From contig JBBHKE010001770.1 in the NCBI GenBank assembly GCA_037447655.1, positions 1 to 64,000 of the forward strand: a DNA stretch of 64,000 nucleotides, read 5' to 3'. The position numbers were made by a program, and so were the translations under genes. The DNA is from Zygnema cylindricum. Taxonomy: Eukaryota > Streptophyta > Zygnematophyceae > Zygnematales > Zygnemataceae. The notes under the pieces are model-generated. The model made no database searches. It was given only the letters and a program-made list of their open reading frames with translations, and was not told the origin of the DNA. Below, in pieces: positions 30,442-42,400 of this stretch (position 1 is the first letter of the stretch; every line of letters begins with the position of its first letter).

Positions 30442-30712
30442 GGGTGGATTGTCAATTTTGTACAAAGTCTTACATTAAAATCTACAAAACCAATCTTTAT
30501 TGGTAATTGTTGGGGCCATAATAGCATTTCCATGGTTATCTAACGGTGCGCGTTTCACTCTGATTACACATCATCAGCCTTGGAAGTGGATTATATGTCC
30601 GGTTTAGGACCGAGTTGTTATATTGACAAAGATCGATACCACTCTCAGTACTGAAAACGGAAGTCATTATTTCTAGTGAGATAATCATTAATAATCAGTT
30701 TGAATCGATAAT
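30442..30712. repeat. About 270-bp direct repeat, copy 1
   Basis: Runs from GGGTGGATTGTCAATTTTGT through CATGGTTATCTAACGG and TGTCCGGTTTAGGACC to GATAATCATTAATAATCAG. It recurs nearly identically at 31617-31880, with a short CATCA indel. The two copies flank the microsatellite and minisatellite block. Confidence 0.9.
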
Positions 30713-30798
30713 ATACACATATATATACACATATATATACACATATATATACACATATATATACACATATATATACACATATATATACACATATATAT

Positions 30799-30855
<57 letters not shown>
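30711..30855. repeat. TATATACACA and (TA)n microsatellite
   Basis: About eight TATATACACA units followed by about 24 TA units. The open frame across it on the minus strand is repeat-derived. Confidence 0.97.
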
Positions 30856-30857
<2 letters not shown>

Positions 30858-31069
30858 GACATTTTTCCCCCTCCTGGACATATATATTTTGGTCGAGTGG
30901 GTGTGTGTGTGCATGTGTGTGTTTGTGCGTACGATGTTTGGAACTCGCTATATGGGGGGATGGGGAGTTTGGCGATTTGTGAGAGGGGGTGAAGAGGCTA
31001 GTAATGACACAGGGGGGTCACACCTATGGTTTTGCCAATGTGTGTGTGGTTGGCAGCGGCCGCAGGCCA

Positions 31070-31530
31070 GATCCTTAGGTTCATGGTGACGAGAAGTATG
31101 TGCCGTTGAGTAGTGAGGGAGGAAAAGACGACAAAGTGTAGATCCGTAGGTTTATGGTGACGAGGAGTAGGTGCTGTCGCGTAGTGAGGGAGGAAAAGAC
31201 GACTGTGTAGATCCGTAGGTTCATGGTGACGAGGAGTAGGTGCCTCTGCGTAGTGAGGGAGGAAAAGACAACAGTGTAGATCCTTAGGTTCATGGTGACG
31301 AGGAGTAGGTGCCGTCGTGTAGTGAGGGAGGAAAAGACGACACTGTAGATCCGTAGGTTCATGGTGAGAAGTAGGTGCCGTTTCGTAGTGAGGGAGGAAA
31401 TAAGGACAATGTAGATCCGTAGGTTCATGGTGACGAGGAGTAGGTGCCGTTGCGTAGTGAAGGAGGAAAAGACGACAGAGTGTAGATCCATAAGTTCATG
31501 GTGACGAGGAGTGAGGGAGGAAAAGAAGAC
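31070..31530. repeat. About 60-bp minisatellite
   Basis: Seven or eight imperfect units built on GTAGATCCGTAGGTTCATGG and GACGAGGAGTAGGTGCCG, then CGTAGTGAGGGAGGAAAAG. Some units are short: the last lacks the GTAGGTGCC block. The minus-strand frame (SLTTRRHLLLVTMNLRIY repeats) is a by-product of a unit near a multiple of three and is not called as a gene. Confidence 0.93.
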
Positions 31531-31616
31531 AGAAATTTCATAGGGTCGATTAACCAACCAATTTGCACAAAATCTTAAGCCAAAATTTACAAAACCAATC
31601 TTTATCGGCTATTGTT

Positions 31617-31880
31617 TGCGGTGGATTGTCAATTTTGTACAAAGTCTTACACTAAAATCTACAAAACCAATCTTTATTGGTAATTGTTGGGGCCATAATA
31701 GCATTTCCATGGTTATCTAACGGTGCGCGTTTCACTCTGATTACACATCAGCCTTGGAAGTGGATAATATGTCCGGTTTAGGACCGAGTTGTTATATCGA
31801 CAAAGATCGATACCACTCTCAGTATTGAAAACGGAAGTCATTATTTCTAGTGAGATAATCATTAATAATCAGTATGAATC
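31617..31880. repeat. About 270-bp direct repeat, copy 2
   Basis: Second copy of 30442-30712. It is followed by an (AATCACTAAT)n-like array at 31880-32050, apparently expanded from its own AATCATTAATAATCAG end. Confidence 0.9.
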
Positions 31881-32050
31881 GATAATAATCACCAATAATC
31901 ACTAATAATCACTACCAATCTCTGATAATCACTGATAATCACTCATAATCACTCATAATCACTAATAATCACTAATAATCACTAATAATCACTAATAATC
32001 ACTTATAATCACTAATAATCACTAACAATCACTAATAATCGCTAATAATC
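31880..32050. repeat. TAATCACTAA short tandem array
   Basis: About eighteen imperfect AATCACTAAT units of 9-10 bp. The region 32050-32890 that follows is AT-rich with one further diverged local repeat and nothing else recognised. Confidence 0.92.
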
Positions 32051-33204
32051 TCCACAATAATATAAATTTCTTTGGGGCATTTGTCAACCAGCCAATTCAT
32101 ACAAATTTTACACTAAAACTTACAAAACTAATCTCTATAACCATGTTGAATTTACGAGACCATTATTTTTCTAGCGAATTCATCATTTTCTAGCCTAAAA
32201 AGTGAAAAATCTTTGAAAAACTGATTGCGATACATATTCTGACACTCAACCGAGTAATTTTACGTCAGCATTCTATGAGAATTCGCGGAAAAAAAAATAC
32301 GGAATTGCAGATCTGGACATTTTTATTTTTTTTGTTATTTGTAATTTAAAACCTCAACTTTGTTTTTTTTTTCTTTCAAAAAAATTCAATGCGTCTAATC
32401 AACCAGATTGGCGATTTTACTTTTTAACTTTTTAGTTAGGGTTTGTGAAAAGAGTCGGAAAAAAATTTATCATAGCTGTGGAAACAGTTAAGAGGGTGAA
32501 AGTATTTTTTTTTGCACTACAAAATTGGAATTGTAACCAATGCCTTTTTTTCTTTATGTAACTCAACCTGTGACATCAAGTAACTACCCTAAAATAGTTC
32601 AAATTCTTTGATATTATAACCCCATTTTTTCCCACTCCATCCAACATCCATCACCATGCATCCTGCCATTCTCCTCCCTCCCTCCATCATCCTCCACACC
32701 TCACTCCCTCCAATCCACTCAAGATACTTTCTTAAATAAATGAATTAAATTTTGAACGAAGTTGTTAACACAATTTAACGTTTAAATTCTAAAATATTTC
32801 TAAACGTCGTTTTTCAATCTGCCTGAAATGGGAAGGCTAAAAAGGCTAAATCAGGTCAAAAAATAATTGCTTGTGTGTCATCCTCGGAATAAGAATCAGA
32901 TTCCATGTACTCTGTTTAAGACTAGATAAACTGTCAGTTATGACATCTCTGTTTTTGGAAAAGCCATCATTGGAAAAACCATTATTGGAAGAACCATCAT
33001 TGGGAGGACAGACAACATGGCAATTTAAGACACTTACTATAAACCTATAGTAACTCATAATACATGATATTACCGTATTATAATACTATAATACTGTATA
33101 CACTAAAGCAAAATAATACTCTAATACTGCTTACTGGAAATGAAGTGACAGCATCATGGTCCCTTATTCTCATCTTTGTGTACCTCGAAACCTTCATGGA
33201 CATC

Positions 33205-33436
33205 TCACAAAGGGAACGCAAAGTTGTCAAAGTTCACTAGCATGTGGACAAAGACACGTGCCACATATTCTCCTACCACTCCATGAACTCTCTTATTTCT
33301 GGCATACATACAGGAGTAGTGGCTGTCCTTCATCCACACACCTGGGCGACTTTCTCGTAGACATGCGTCACCAGATCTTGGAGAGTCGATAGGCCAGAAG
33401 TCCAAAAAGTTGATTCCAAAGGTAGGGGCATATATT
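33205..33436 (-). CDS. Copy B exon 7 (catalytic Asp/His region and stop)
   Basis: Starts after GAAACAG on the minus strand with IYAPTFGINFLDFWPID. Contains WMKDSHYSC and HGVVGEYVARVFVHML, ending NFDNFAFPL and TGA. Similarity with copy A continues in the 3' flank to about 32890, where copy B has an expanded AATGATGGTTCTTCC repeat (about 32965-33010). Confidence 0.82.
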
Positions 33437-36400
33437 CTGTTTCCAAAGCACAGGAAAAACACACATTAGCACAGGAAACATTAGTTTTTAGCACAGGAAA
33501 TAGAGATGAAAAAACTGAGCGTTAAGTAGAGACCTTGAATTATAGTAGGGGATGTTACGAGGACCTCCTTCATTTGTACGGTTTTCTGTTTCTGTACCTT
33601 TTTCCGTACGCTTCCGAACATGTACATGTTTTTTGTCTAAAATGACGCCACGCTGGCTATTAAACCAATCAGAACTTAGTCTTAAGAAATAGTACCACCT
33701 ATCAGACATCTTCTTTTCCTATAATCTGAATTACAAATTGTAATCTAAATTGAAAAGGCAAATTCAGTGATAGGAGTAATATTTTCTGAGATCGACGTGC
33801 ACTTTATCGATAAAGACAATTCAGTGATAGGGGGATTCTGTTACACTAGCCTTTATGAATTACTATGTTTCAATCCGGAGGTCCCAGCCAAACACATTTT
33901 AGAGTTAAATCTTGCACAAACATTGATCGCAATTTTTATTCTCTGATATTTTCCATTTTAAATTGCTGCTTTAGAATTATAACCTGCTGTTGAATATGAA
34001 AAACGGTTGGGGCTTTTGGTTTTTCCCAAGATTCTTCAAATGCAAATATTCTTGTAATGAATGCGGTAATTATGGTTCTTAAGGTCTATTTGGACATCGA
34101 GCGAGCAATCATTGAATCGTGACGCTGTCATACAATCACATTGGGATAGCCTCCATGGTTGTTTCAAGATTATTAAGTACTAGGATCTCTGAAAAGTCCA
34201 CAAGGTCTTTTTTAATTGCAGATTCTTTAGCTTATCCAGTCTCACCTTGCAATCCTATTAGCTTCTGAAAATAGGGAACTTCGTCGATAACCAACAAATC
34301 CACTGCAGCCGAACCATTTACTTGGAAAAGGGGGAATTGTCCTCCAAAAAAATTGTGTGTTTGGCTTATGGGGCAAATTCACAGCCCAATTCATGTACTG
34401 CGGAAGGTAATGTGAATACGATCCAATTGGGTCTCCACATGACTGCACATCAACAACCCAACATTTATAGAGACAGTAGGAGCTGTCAGGAGAAGAGACA
34501 GCTTTGCCTTTGTTGAAGGATTAACATTCATTTCCATTAGCAGCGCTAAATTTTGTTGAACAGTAGTTTAATATATTATGTATCAGGCAGTCGTTCAAAT
34601 TGGAATGAAAACATTAGGTATCTCTCACGAGATTCTGCCATTTGACACTAGACTAGTCAAGGTTTTTGCAGCAAAGGTTCCTTGCGAAGTGAGAAACATA
34701 TATCAAAACACAAAACGTAAAGCTCAAATCTTGAATATGCTACATGATGACCCAAATGACTGTGGAGAACAGAAAAAAAACTCACCCAGAAGGTCCACGC
34801 ACCCGTGCCGAGCACCACAATATCAGATGTGTTGGAGAAAACCGGCCAATCAGGGTCGCCCTTCCCAGGTTTGACCGAACAGCCAAATTCGCCACTCCTA
34901 AAAGTGCCCTCCATCCAGTAGAACCTTATTTGTAGATGGGTCCCACTTTGTGGATCAAACACAGAAAATTCCCGGTTTCCGTACTCATCGGTTCCATGTA
35001 ATCCTCCAGTCACACTTCCTACGGTAGTTAACAACAGTACAAGGAGGGAAAAGTCAGATAACAAAAAGTTATCGTTCCTGCTATTCTATTGTACATCTCC
35101 CCTCCACCCGGCAGAGAACGGTTCTACGAAACCGTAAAAATAAGCGGAAAGAAACATGTTTTGTGCTTCTTCGGACAAAAAGTGGAAAAAAATATGATTT
35201 AGGATGTAAAACAATGACACATTCACGTTTTTATTCACACGCTCGCTTTCTAGCAAAATTTGTAAGTACTCACGCATGAAAAAACATGAAATGTTCTGGG
35301 AACTGAAAACACACACACACTGACACTGATACGGTTATCAATTTCACGTACGGGTACTCAAACAAAAGACTTAATAAAGACCTTTCTTCTGATACTGAAT
35401 TTACCGTGTTCCATTCACTCTTCTCATGCAAGTTTGATCTGCAAGTTTCGGCTGATTCCACTTCCCACTTTTCTCTTCATCCACTTTGCTAAACCAGCTT
35501 TTAGTCCACTATGAATATTCACAGTCACAACCACACAGAGCCGGCAGGGCTCTCTTCCCCTCTCTTCCCCCTCTTCCCTTCAGTTCCCCTTTCTTTCCCT
35601 CTCTAGGCAGAAGGACGTCGAGGCAACAGGGTGTGGCAAATCTACTGTGCTGAGGGGTCACCATTGTGTGAATCTTCAATCTATTAGTCTATATCTGTTT
35701 TTGTAGCATTAGGTTGTATAATTTTATTTTTGCTTAGAGTTTGTTATGCTTGAACTATGTAGGAATAACCTTTAATGGGTTGTCAACAATTTTAAATTTC
35801 AATCATGCTTTTGTACCTAAATGGTTATTTTTGGAAATAAAATCTTATTCTTTCTTGTGTGGAAAAGAACACTAAAGAATGCTTCTATTTTGGAGACGTA
35901 ATGGTACTTGGAGCTCTTTTTGTAAAGGTTTTGTCACGGTAGAACGCAAACCGAGGTCCTTTGACCCAAAAAAAGATCGTACAGTTTTTACATCGTACTA
36001 GCTTTATGAAACATGACTAATCATCCTAATTTATCATCATACTGCTGGTCCTCTGTTGAATTATTCGAGTCGCGGGCTCACAGCAAACCTCAAATGTACG
36101 GAACTTAATTTTCTGTGCGTACTGATGTACAGTACAGGTATGCGGAGTTCCCGCGGTCGCCCATGCCAATGCATGTACATTACTTGATTTTCTGTGTGTA
36201 CTGTCGTACCGTACAAGCATGCGGAGATCGCGTGGATGCGGTTGCCCATTCCAATGCATGTACGGTACAGTACTTCATTTTCGGTGTATACTGTTGTACC
36301 GTACAGGTATGCAGAGTTCGCGCGAATGGGTCGTCCATGCCAATGCATTGTATTGGGGGGGGGGGATGCTTTCACGGATGTCGTGGAAATTTCATGCCTG

Positions 36401-39400
36401 CCTGGAACACAGTACCCTCAGCCGATTGAAGTACACGCGTCACATTTTTTTGTCTTTTTGTATTATCAGCGTTACCACCTACCATTTTTTCCAGCGTCCA
36501 GTTGGGAAGTAGAAAAACCTAGGGTCAGATGTCAAATTATGTCCTAACTGTAAGTAGCCTAACAAAACAAAACGCTTTGCACTAGATAAAAAAGTACGAG
36601 ACAAATACAGGTCTCTAATCTACATCGTTTTGGAAGTAGCCAATAGGGACGGAAATGATTGTCAATTGTCGCTGATCAACAGAAAGACGATAAAAGCAAC
36701 ATATTTCTGTCTTTATTTTTGTCAAAAAAAAGAGAACAAAAGAAATTGGCGATTATCGGCAGCTAAAAGCTTGGCAATATTTTTTTATCCCAGAAGAACG
36801 TGAGACGCCAGAGTCGTAGGAAAAGAAAAAAACAGAAAACGAAAGTGTTGGAGAAAAAAAAACAGAATCATTGTTTTGAATTTTTTACTGTTTTATCAAT
36901 ACTTCCAAAACTGTAAGGTGAATACCCAAAGGCACAAGGCACAAGGGATGGTAGTCTTCAGACCAGGATAGGTCCGAAAATGTCAAGGATGTTTTTTGTA
37001 AGTACTGGGGTTTTATTGAAGTCACTTAACAAGTAAATCTATATACCTTGTAATGTGGACACGTCTCCCTGTTCATCCTAAAATTGTCAACCTGCAACGG
37101 CAAGGTTGCAATAGTAGGGTTATATATTGGAGACATATTTTAGTGTTGTGTATCCACTAATTTTTTATCGCGATAAATCCGATAACCGATATTATCGGTT
37201 ATCGAACGGTGAGGGGTCCCGATAAACCGCTCCGGAACCAACAAAAATTATCGCCGATAATTATTGGTTCGGGGGGTTTGTCCGTACAAAAAGTACGGAA
37301 TTATGGCACAGAAATAAAGTACGAAATGAGTACGGAGATATCACGACGGGGAGGGGGAGGGGGGGGGCTTTTGGACATGTTTCACAATCCATTCCGTACC
37401 AGAGTACGGAGTTATCGTCGATAGATATCGGCCCGATATTTATCGGTAATTCATCACGATATATCGGAAATTTATCGCGATAATTCTTTCACCGATATAT
37501 CGAACCAATATATCGATTATCGGTAGGTTAAAAGAAGGTACATATCGGTTATCGGCAAATGGCTACCAATAAACAACACTAATATTTCCTGTATGCGATA
37601 AAGGGTATAGTTTTGACCCTCGATACTCAATGCAACAACCTTTTCGATATTGATATCGCTATTCGATACACAGACGGGAAATACAAAACGAAACCAAAAA
37701 AAAAAATATAACCTCACCTGTCCATAAGTCCTGAAACCCTAGACCAATGTCAGAGTGCGAACCTAGAGTGAGGCTCCCTTCCTCTTTGTTTTTCTTCTTC
37801 TTCTGAACCGCACCACAGAGATTTGGCATTTGTCCAACAGATTGAAATTGCATGTCTGCTTGCTGTAGTGTACGGACAAGTACAACTACCCTTCATGAAC
37901 AACACCAAAATTGCCCATTGCTGTAGTGTACAGACCAGTACAACTACCCTTCATGAACAATACAAAAATTTGCACATTTTCAACAGATCCTTGTAGCCAA
38001 TGGCCATATTTCCGAATCAGAAAGGCTCACCATAAACTAGCATTTGAAGATGTACAAAAAGTCCCCTTTGGTGCGAGTCCCCGACGATAGATATCTCCCG
38101 AATGCCTCTTTTAATTAAAGCACCTGCAAAACTGTCCAATGGTTGCAGCTCCCCTACACATTCATAGGGCTGGAACTTAAGGTAAGGCCGCCCGATAGGT
38201 GGCGGAATTCCTTTGGCATTATAATAAGTTCTAAAACCCAAGATTTGTCGTCCTATCCGACCTTGCCTGTGTATTATCCTGTTAAATTTTTGTTTGTCCA
38301 CAGCCCTTGTGTCCACCCAGCGTCCCACTTGTCCCATGTCACATGGCGTCAGAACTGACTCCAAGTCCTCGGGCTCCTTTACCTCCACCTCCAATAGGAC
38401 GAGCCGCCGGGAGGCCGTGATGCCAGTCACTTCATCCCTGACAACTTGAAAAGCAACAGCTTATCAGCAAAGCTGCTATTTACACTTTTTAAGAGTTCTT
38501 TTGAGGGTTCTTTTAAGGGCTTTTTAAGGGATTTTTAAGGGCTGTTTAAGGGTTTTTTTTACGTTCTATTGAAGGTCTTTTTTTAGGTTGTTTTTGAGGT
38601 TTTTTTCGGGGTTCCTTTTAGGACATTGTTAAGAGTTATCGGAGTTGTTTGTGTTTCTGTAGGGTTTTCTAGGGTGCTGCATCTCATGCTCAATGTCCCT
38701 GCGAAGAATGAACCTGGTGGCCTGCTCTCACTTCTTAAGCACATAAAACAAAAAACCTAAAATACCCTAAATGTGCTCTCATAGCCTGGTTACGTGGTTG
38801 AAAGTTACTCATGTCTTATGAGTAAAACATGAATACTCGTACACTTCATACAATAATTTGACTACTCATGCGCATAAATACACACCGAAAAGTACTACTA
38901 CTCAAAAAGAGAAAGTAATTTTCGACAATGTAACCAGGCTGTTAGAAAAAACTGAACCTTGCCAAAAGCATCACATTTTAAAGTCAAAAGAAAGTATGCA
39001 GATGACCTCATTCCTCTTCTTTCCTTCTTTTATTGACTTGAAGACTTACGGGCAGCAGCTGCTGTCGATGGTGAGAATATACTTGCCAGCATCCCATGTT
39101 TGATAGCTGACATCAAAAGAAGAACCTCTTCCTCTGAAATGCAATGAGCTAGATACTGAAGCATGCACAAGGACCGGGCCTAGACAACAAAAAAATGACA
39201 AGTTATTATCCAGACGATAACAAAAAAAAACTACAATTATAGGCAATCATCGTCAGATTAGACATACTTCCGCATACTTCTAGTGATTACCATACAATAG
39301 CATCAGTAATGGCATTAACGTTCAAAGCACAAACTGGAAAGTTCGAGAACGGATGGCTTAAACAAGTGATCATTCGTCACCAAGAGAGGTACGAGGCCTA

Positions 39401-42400
39401 GGACGTCAAAACATTCAACATGTGCTCAGCGTTGAATTTATACCATAATACCTTAACATGCAATCGTTTTCTACATTTGTTCAAACGTTTAAACCTTGTA
39501 GGTCAAATGTTCAAACATCTTTTAACCTTAAAAAACTTGTGCAAAACTGGAATTGACTTGTGAATAACTAAATGCATGCCTTCATGAACTTATCGATGAT
39601 TCATTTACTCTATAAGGATACAAATAGAGTGTGAAACATTGAAACTCCATAGACCTGGACAAAATTGTCATCGTCACTCTCATTCAACATGTAATCCAAG
39701 CAATACTTTACAAGATTAATCGTTTCATCTTTGAAATTCCAAGTTTGGCTTTCGAAAACATTTTTAAATCACCATTTCAATGGATGTTCAATTTCACCAT
39801 TGATAACTGAATATTTAAAAGTTGAATATTGGACACGTTAATACAAATGCGAATTTTCATTTTGTTGTCATTGCAACATTGGTTGACATTTGACTGAAAA
39901 AACAAGACATAAAAAAACCGGGTGCTGACAACACTGTTGTGCCGCTGGTATGATTCCATTTAGCTTTTACGGCACGTCGATGCATATATGGTTCACCTTC
40001 ATGAATTGGTTTATCCTTATCGATCAACATTTGCTTTCAGAACAACTTTTTTATGTTAGCAAATAAACATTGCATATTTGTTTTGTAATTTCTTTTTCTT
40101 ATAAGACCAAAAAAGCATCACTCACAATCTACACTGACCTATTTCAGAGCTGACTGACAAACTATAGCTGGGCCAGATTACTGCCTAGGGTTCAACTAAC
40201 CCAAGGTTTTAGATTTCAGGAGTGTTGCCTCATGGCTGAACGCTCACCAGTAAGAAGAATCATAAACTCCCGTGTCCCCGGAAACCACCTATCGAAATAA
40301 ACATTAGAAGCAAAACGGAGTTGAAATTGGCACGAGATTCCTGCGATGCATTTCTGACAGCCATCACCTGAATCACCAAAAATTTTGCAACAGGAACTGA
40401 GAAACCAAAAAGAGAAGACAAAGAGTGTGAGCAAAAAAGGTAGAGGATGCAAGAATTGTCGAGCCAGACCCACTGTATGCATTTCCCAAGTATTAGCAGC
40501 AAAATAACTGACACGTTCTGAAATCCACATTCATAGGATGTAGTTAGTCCAATGCAAGTGCACCTTTTTAGTTCCCGCATGTTGCACGTATGTATTGCAA
40601 TTTATAGAAAACCTCACTATGGATAAAAGGTGATCCGATATCCTTCAGTTAGGAGGAGCCGCAAAATTTCAAATTTATATGAATTGGATAAGATTTGTCC
40701 TTTAGAGGGTGTATATGAAGCTCAATATAGTTTCCGATACTAATTTTATCCTACGACATTTTGGCTTCTTGGGTGGATCCACCTCAGCAGAGTTACGAAA
40801 TCTTGAAAATGGTATGGACGAAGTCTCTAGAAAAGATTAGCTTTTGGCAAGATGACTCGTCTAGCTTTTTGTCTCATCAAACCAGAAGTTCAGACACCTT
40901 GTCACTAGATCATTCAGATGCGATGCTCAGTCTTAATGGCTCTCATTATTTTTTAGCTTTATTTTACTTGTTTTGCACATGTATATCTCATGAAAGCCAA
41001 GTCTGAGGTCTTTTCCAAGTTTAAACATGTTAAAACTTTTTGACAAATTCACAAATAAGAAAAAAATATATATCAATACTGAGAAAGTTCGGGAGAACAC
41101 TTCAAAAGAACCTTTTGATGTCTTATTGGACGGGATCTCCCATCGATCCACCATGTCATCCACCCCAACGGGTGCTGTTGAGTGGTACAACAGTAAACAT
41201 ATGGACATAGCCCGGTCCATGTTGCTTTTTTCAAGGTGAAAGACTTATTTCCAGGGGAAACGTTACTCACTGGTTTTTTTTGTAATTGTTGCCTTACCAA
41301 TGTCACACTGGTACTCTTTTTGAAACTTGAAAACTTTCAATGCTTTTCACGCTTGAACCAGTTTGGAACCTACGACAGTTTTCCGGGGGAAATGTTACTC
41401 CTCACTGATTTCCTCGCAACTGTTACCTACCAATCTCACACTAACACCTGTAGCCTCCATTAGGACCTTGAAACTCTTTACCACCCCTTGTCATACTCGA
41501 ACGGATTTAATACCTCAAATCTGTTCCTTTTGTATTTTCAGATTTGTGTTATACAAAAACCTTATGGACAAGGGTAGTAAATGGGGCTCGTATGCCTCCT
41601 CAAATTTTTTCTTGGGTACACGTAGGACTTTAAAGAGTATCAGATTCAGCCTCCTCAACTTAGTCACATTATCCTCGGACTGGATGTTCGGTTCAATGGA
41701 TTTTGGGGGGGGTAATTACTTCACCTACTCCTCCTCCTACTCAATTAGATTTCTACAAAGACCTTCCACCTTCTCACACATTTTCGTTCGCCTCTCGCCC
41801 CTATTTATGTCATATTTACAACCTCAATCGCCACTCCTTTATCTAACCCGTCTTCTCCCCGCTCCTCTCCTTCCTTGACGTATCCTACCTGTCCTCTCTA
41901 GCATTCTTTTGAATCCAAAACATTAAATTCAGAACTTTAGTCCCTCCGCTGAAATATGCGTAAACAGAATTTGTCACTTTGTTCTCGGGAAGCCCACGTG
42001 TATGGACTAAAAATCTTGGATAGGTTATAGTTGAGGCAGGTTTACCTGTCGACATGCATATTCAAGTTTACTTAAGCATGGATAGATGACAACCATCTTG
42101 TTTTGCCTATTTTTTCGGAAAAACGTCAAAATACTTTGGCTACTGACTTTGACTTTACAGATCTTCGTGATTTACACTTATTTTGGGGACTTCAAATCTT
42201 TTGAGATCACGCCAACTGGATACGCCACGTTGGTCAACAGACTTACGCTGACGATATGTTGAACTCAAATTTAGTACTATGCAAAGCACCACCTCTCTCT
42301 TCGAAACCTCATGCCAGTATCGCCTCATGGTGGGGACCTTGATGTATGCTTTGCTTGAATCTCGCCCGGATTCTTAGGTGGCCGTACAACAGCTCAGTCC

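Noticed and set aside
30645-31557. Minus-strand open frames made of YIYVCIC and LLLVTMNLRIY repeats
   Set aside because: They are translations of the TATATACACA microsatellite and the 60-bp minisatellite, with no non-repetitive part.
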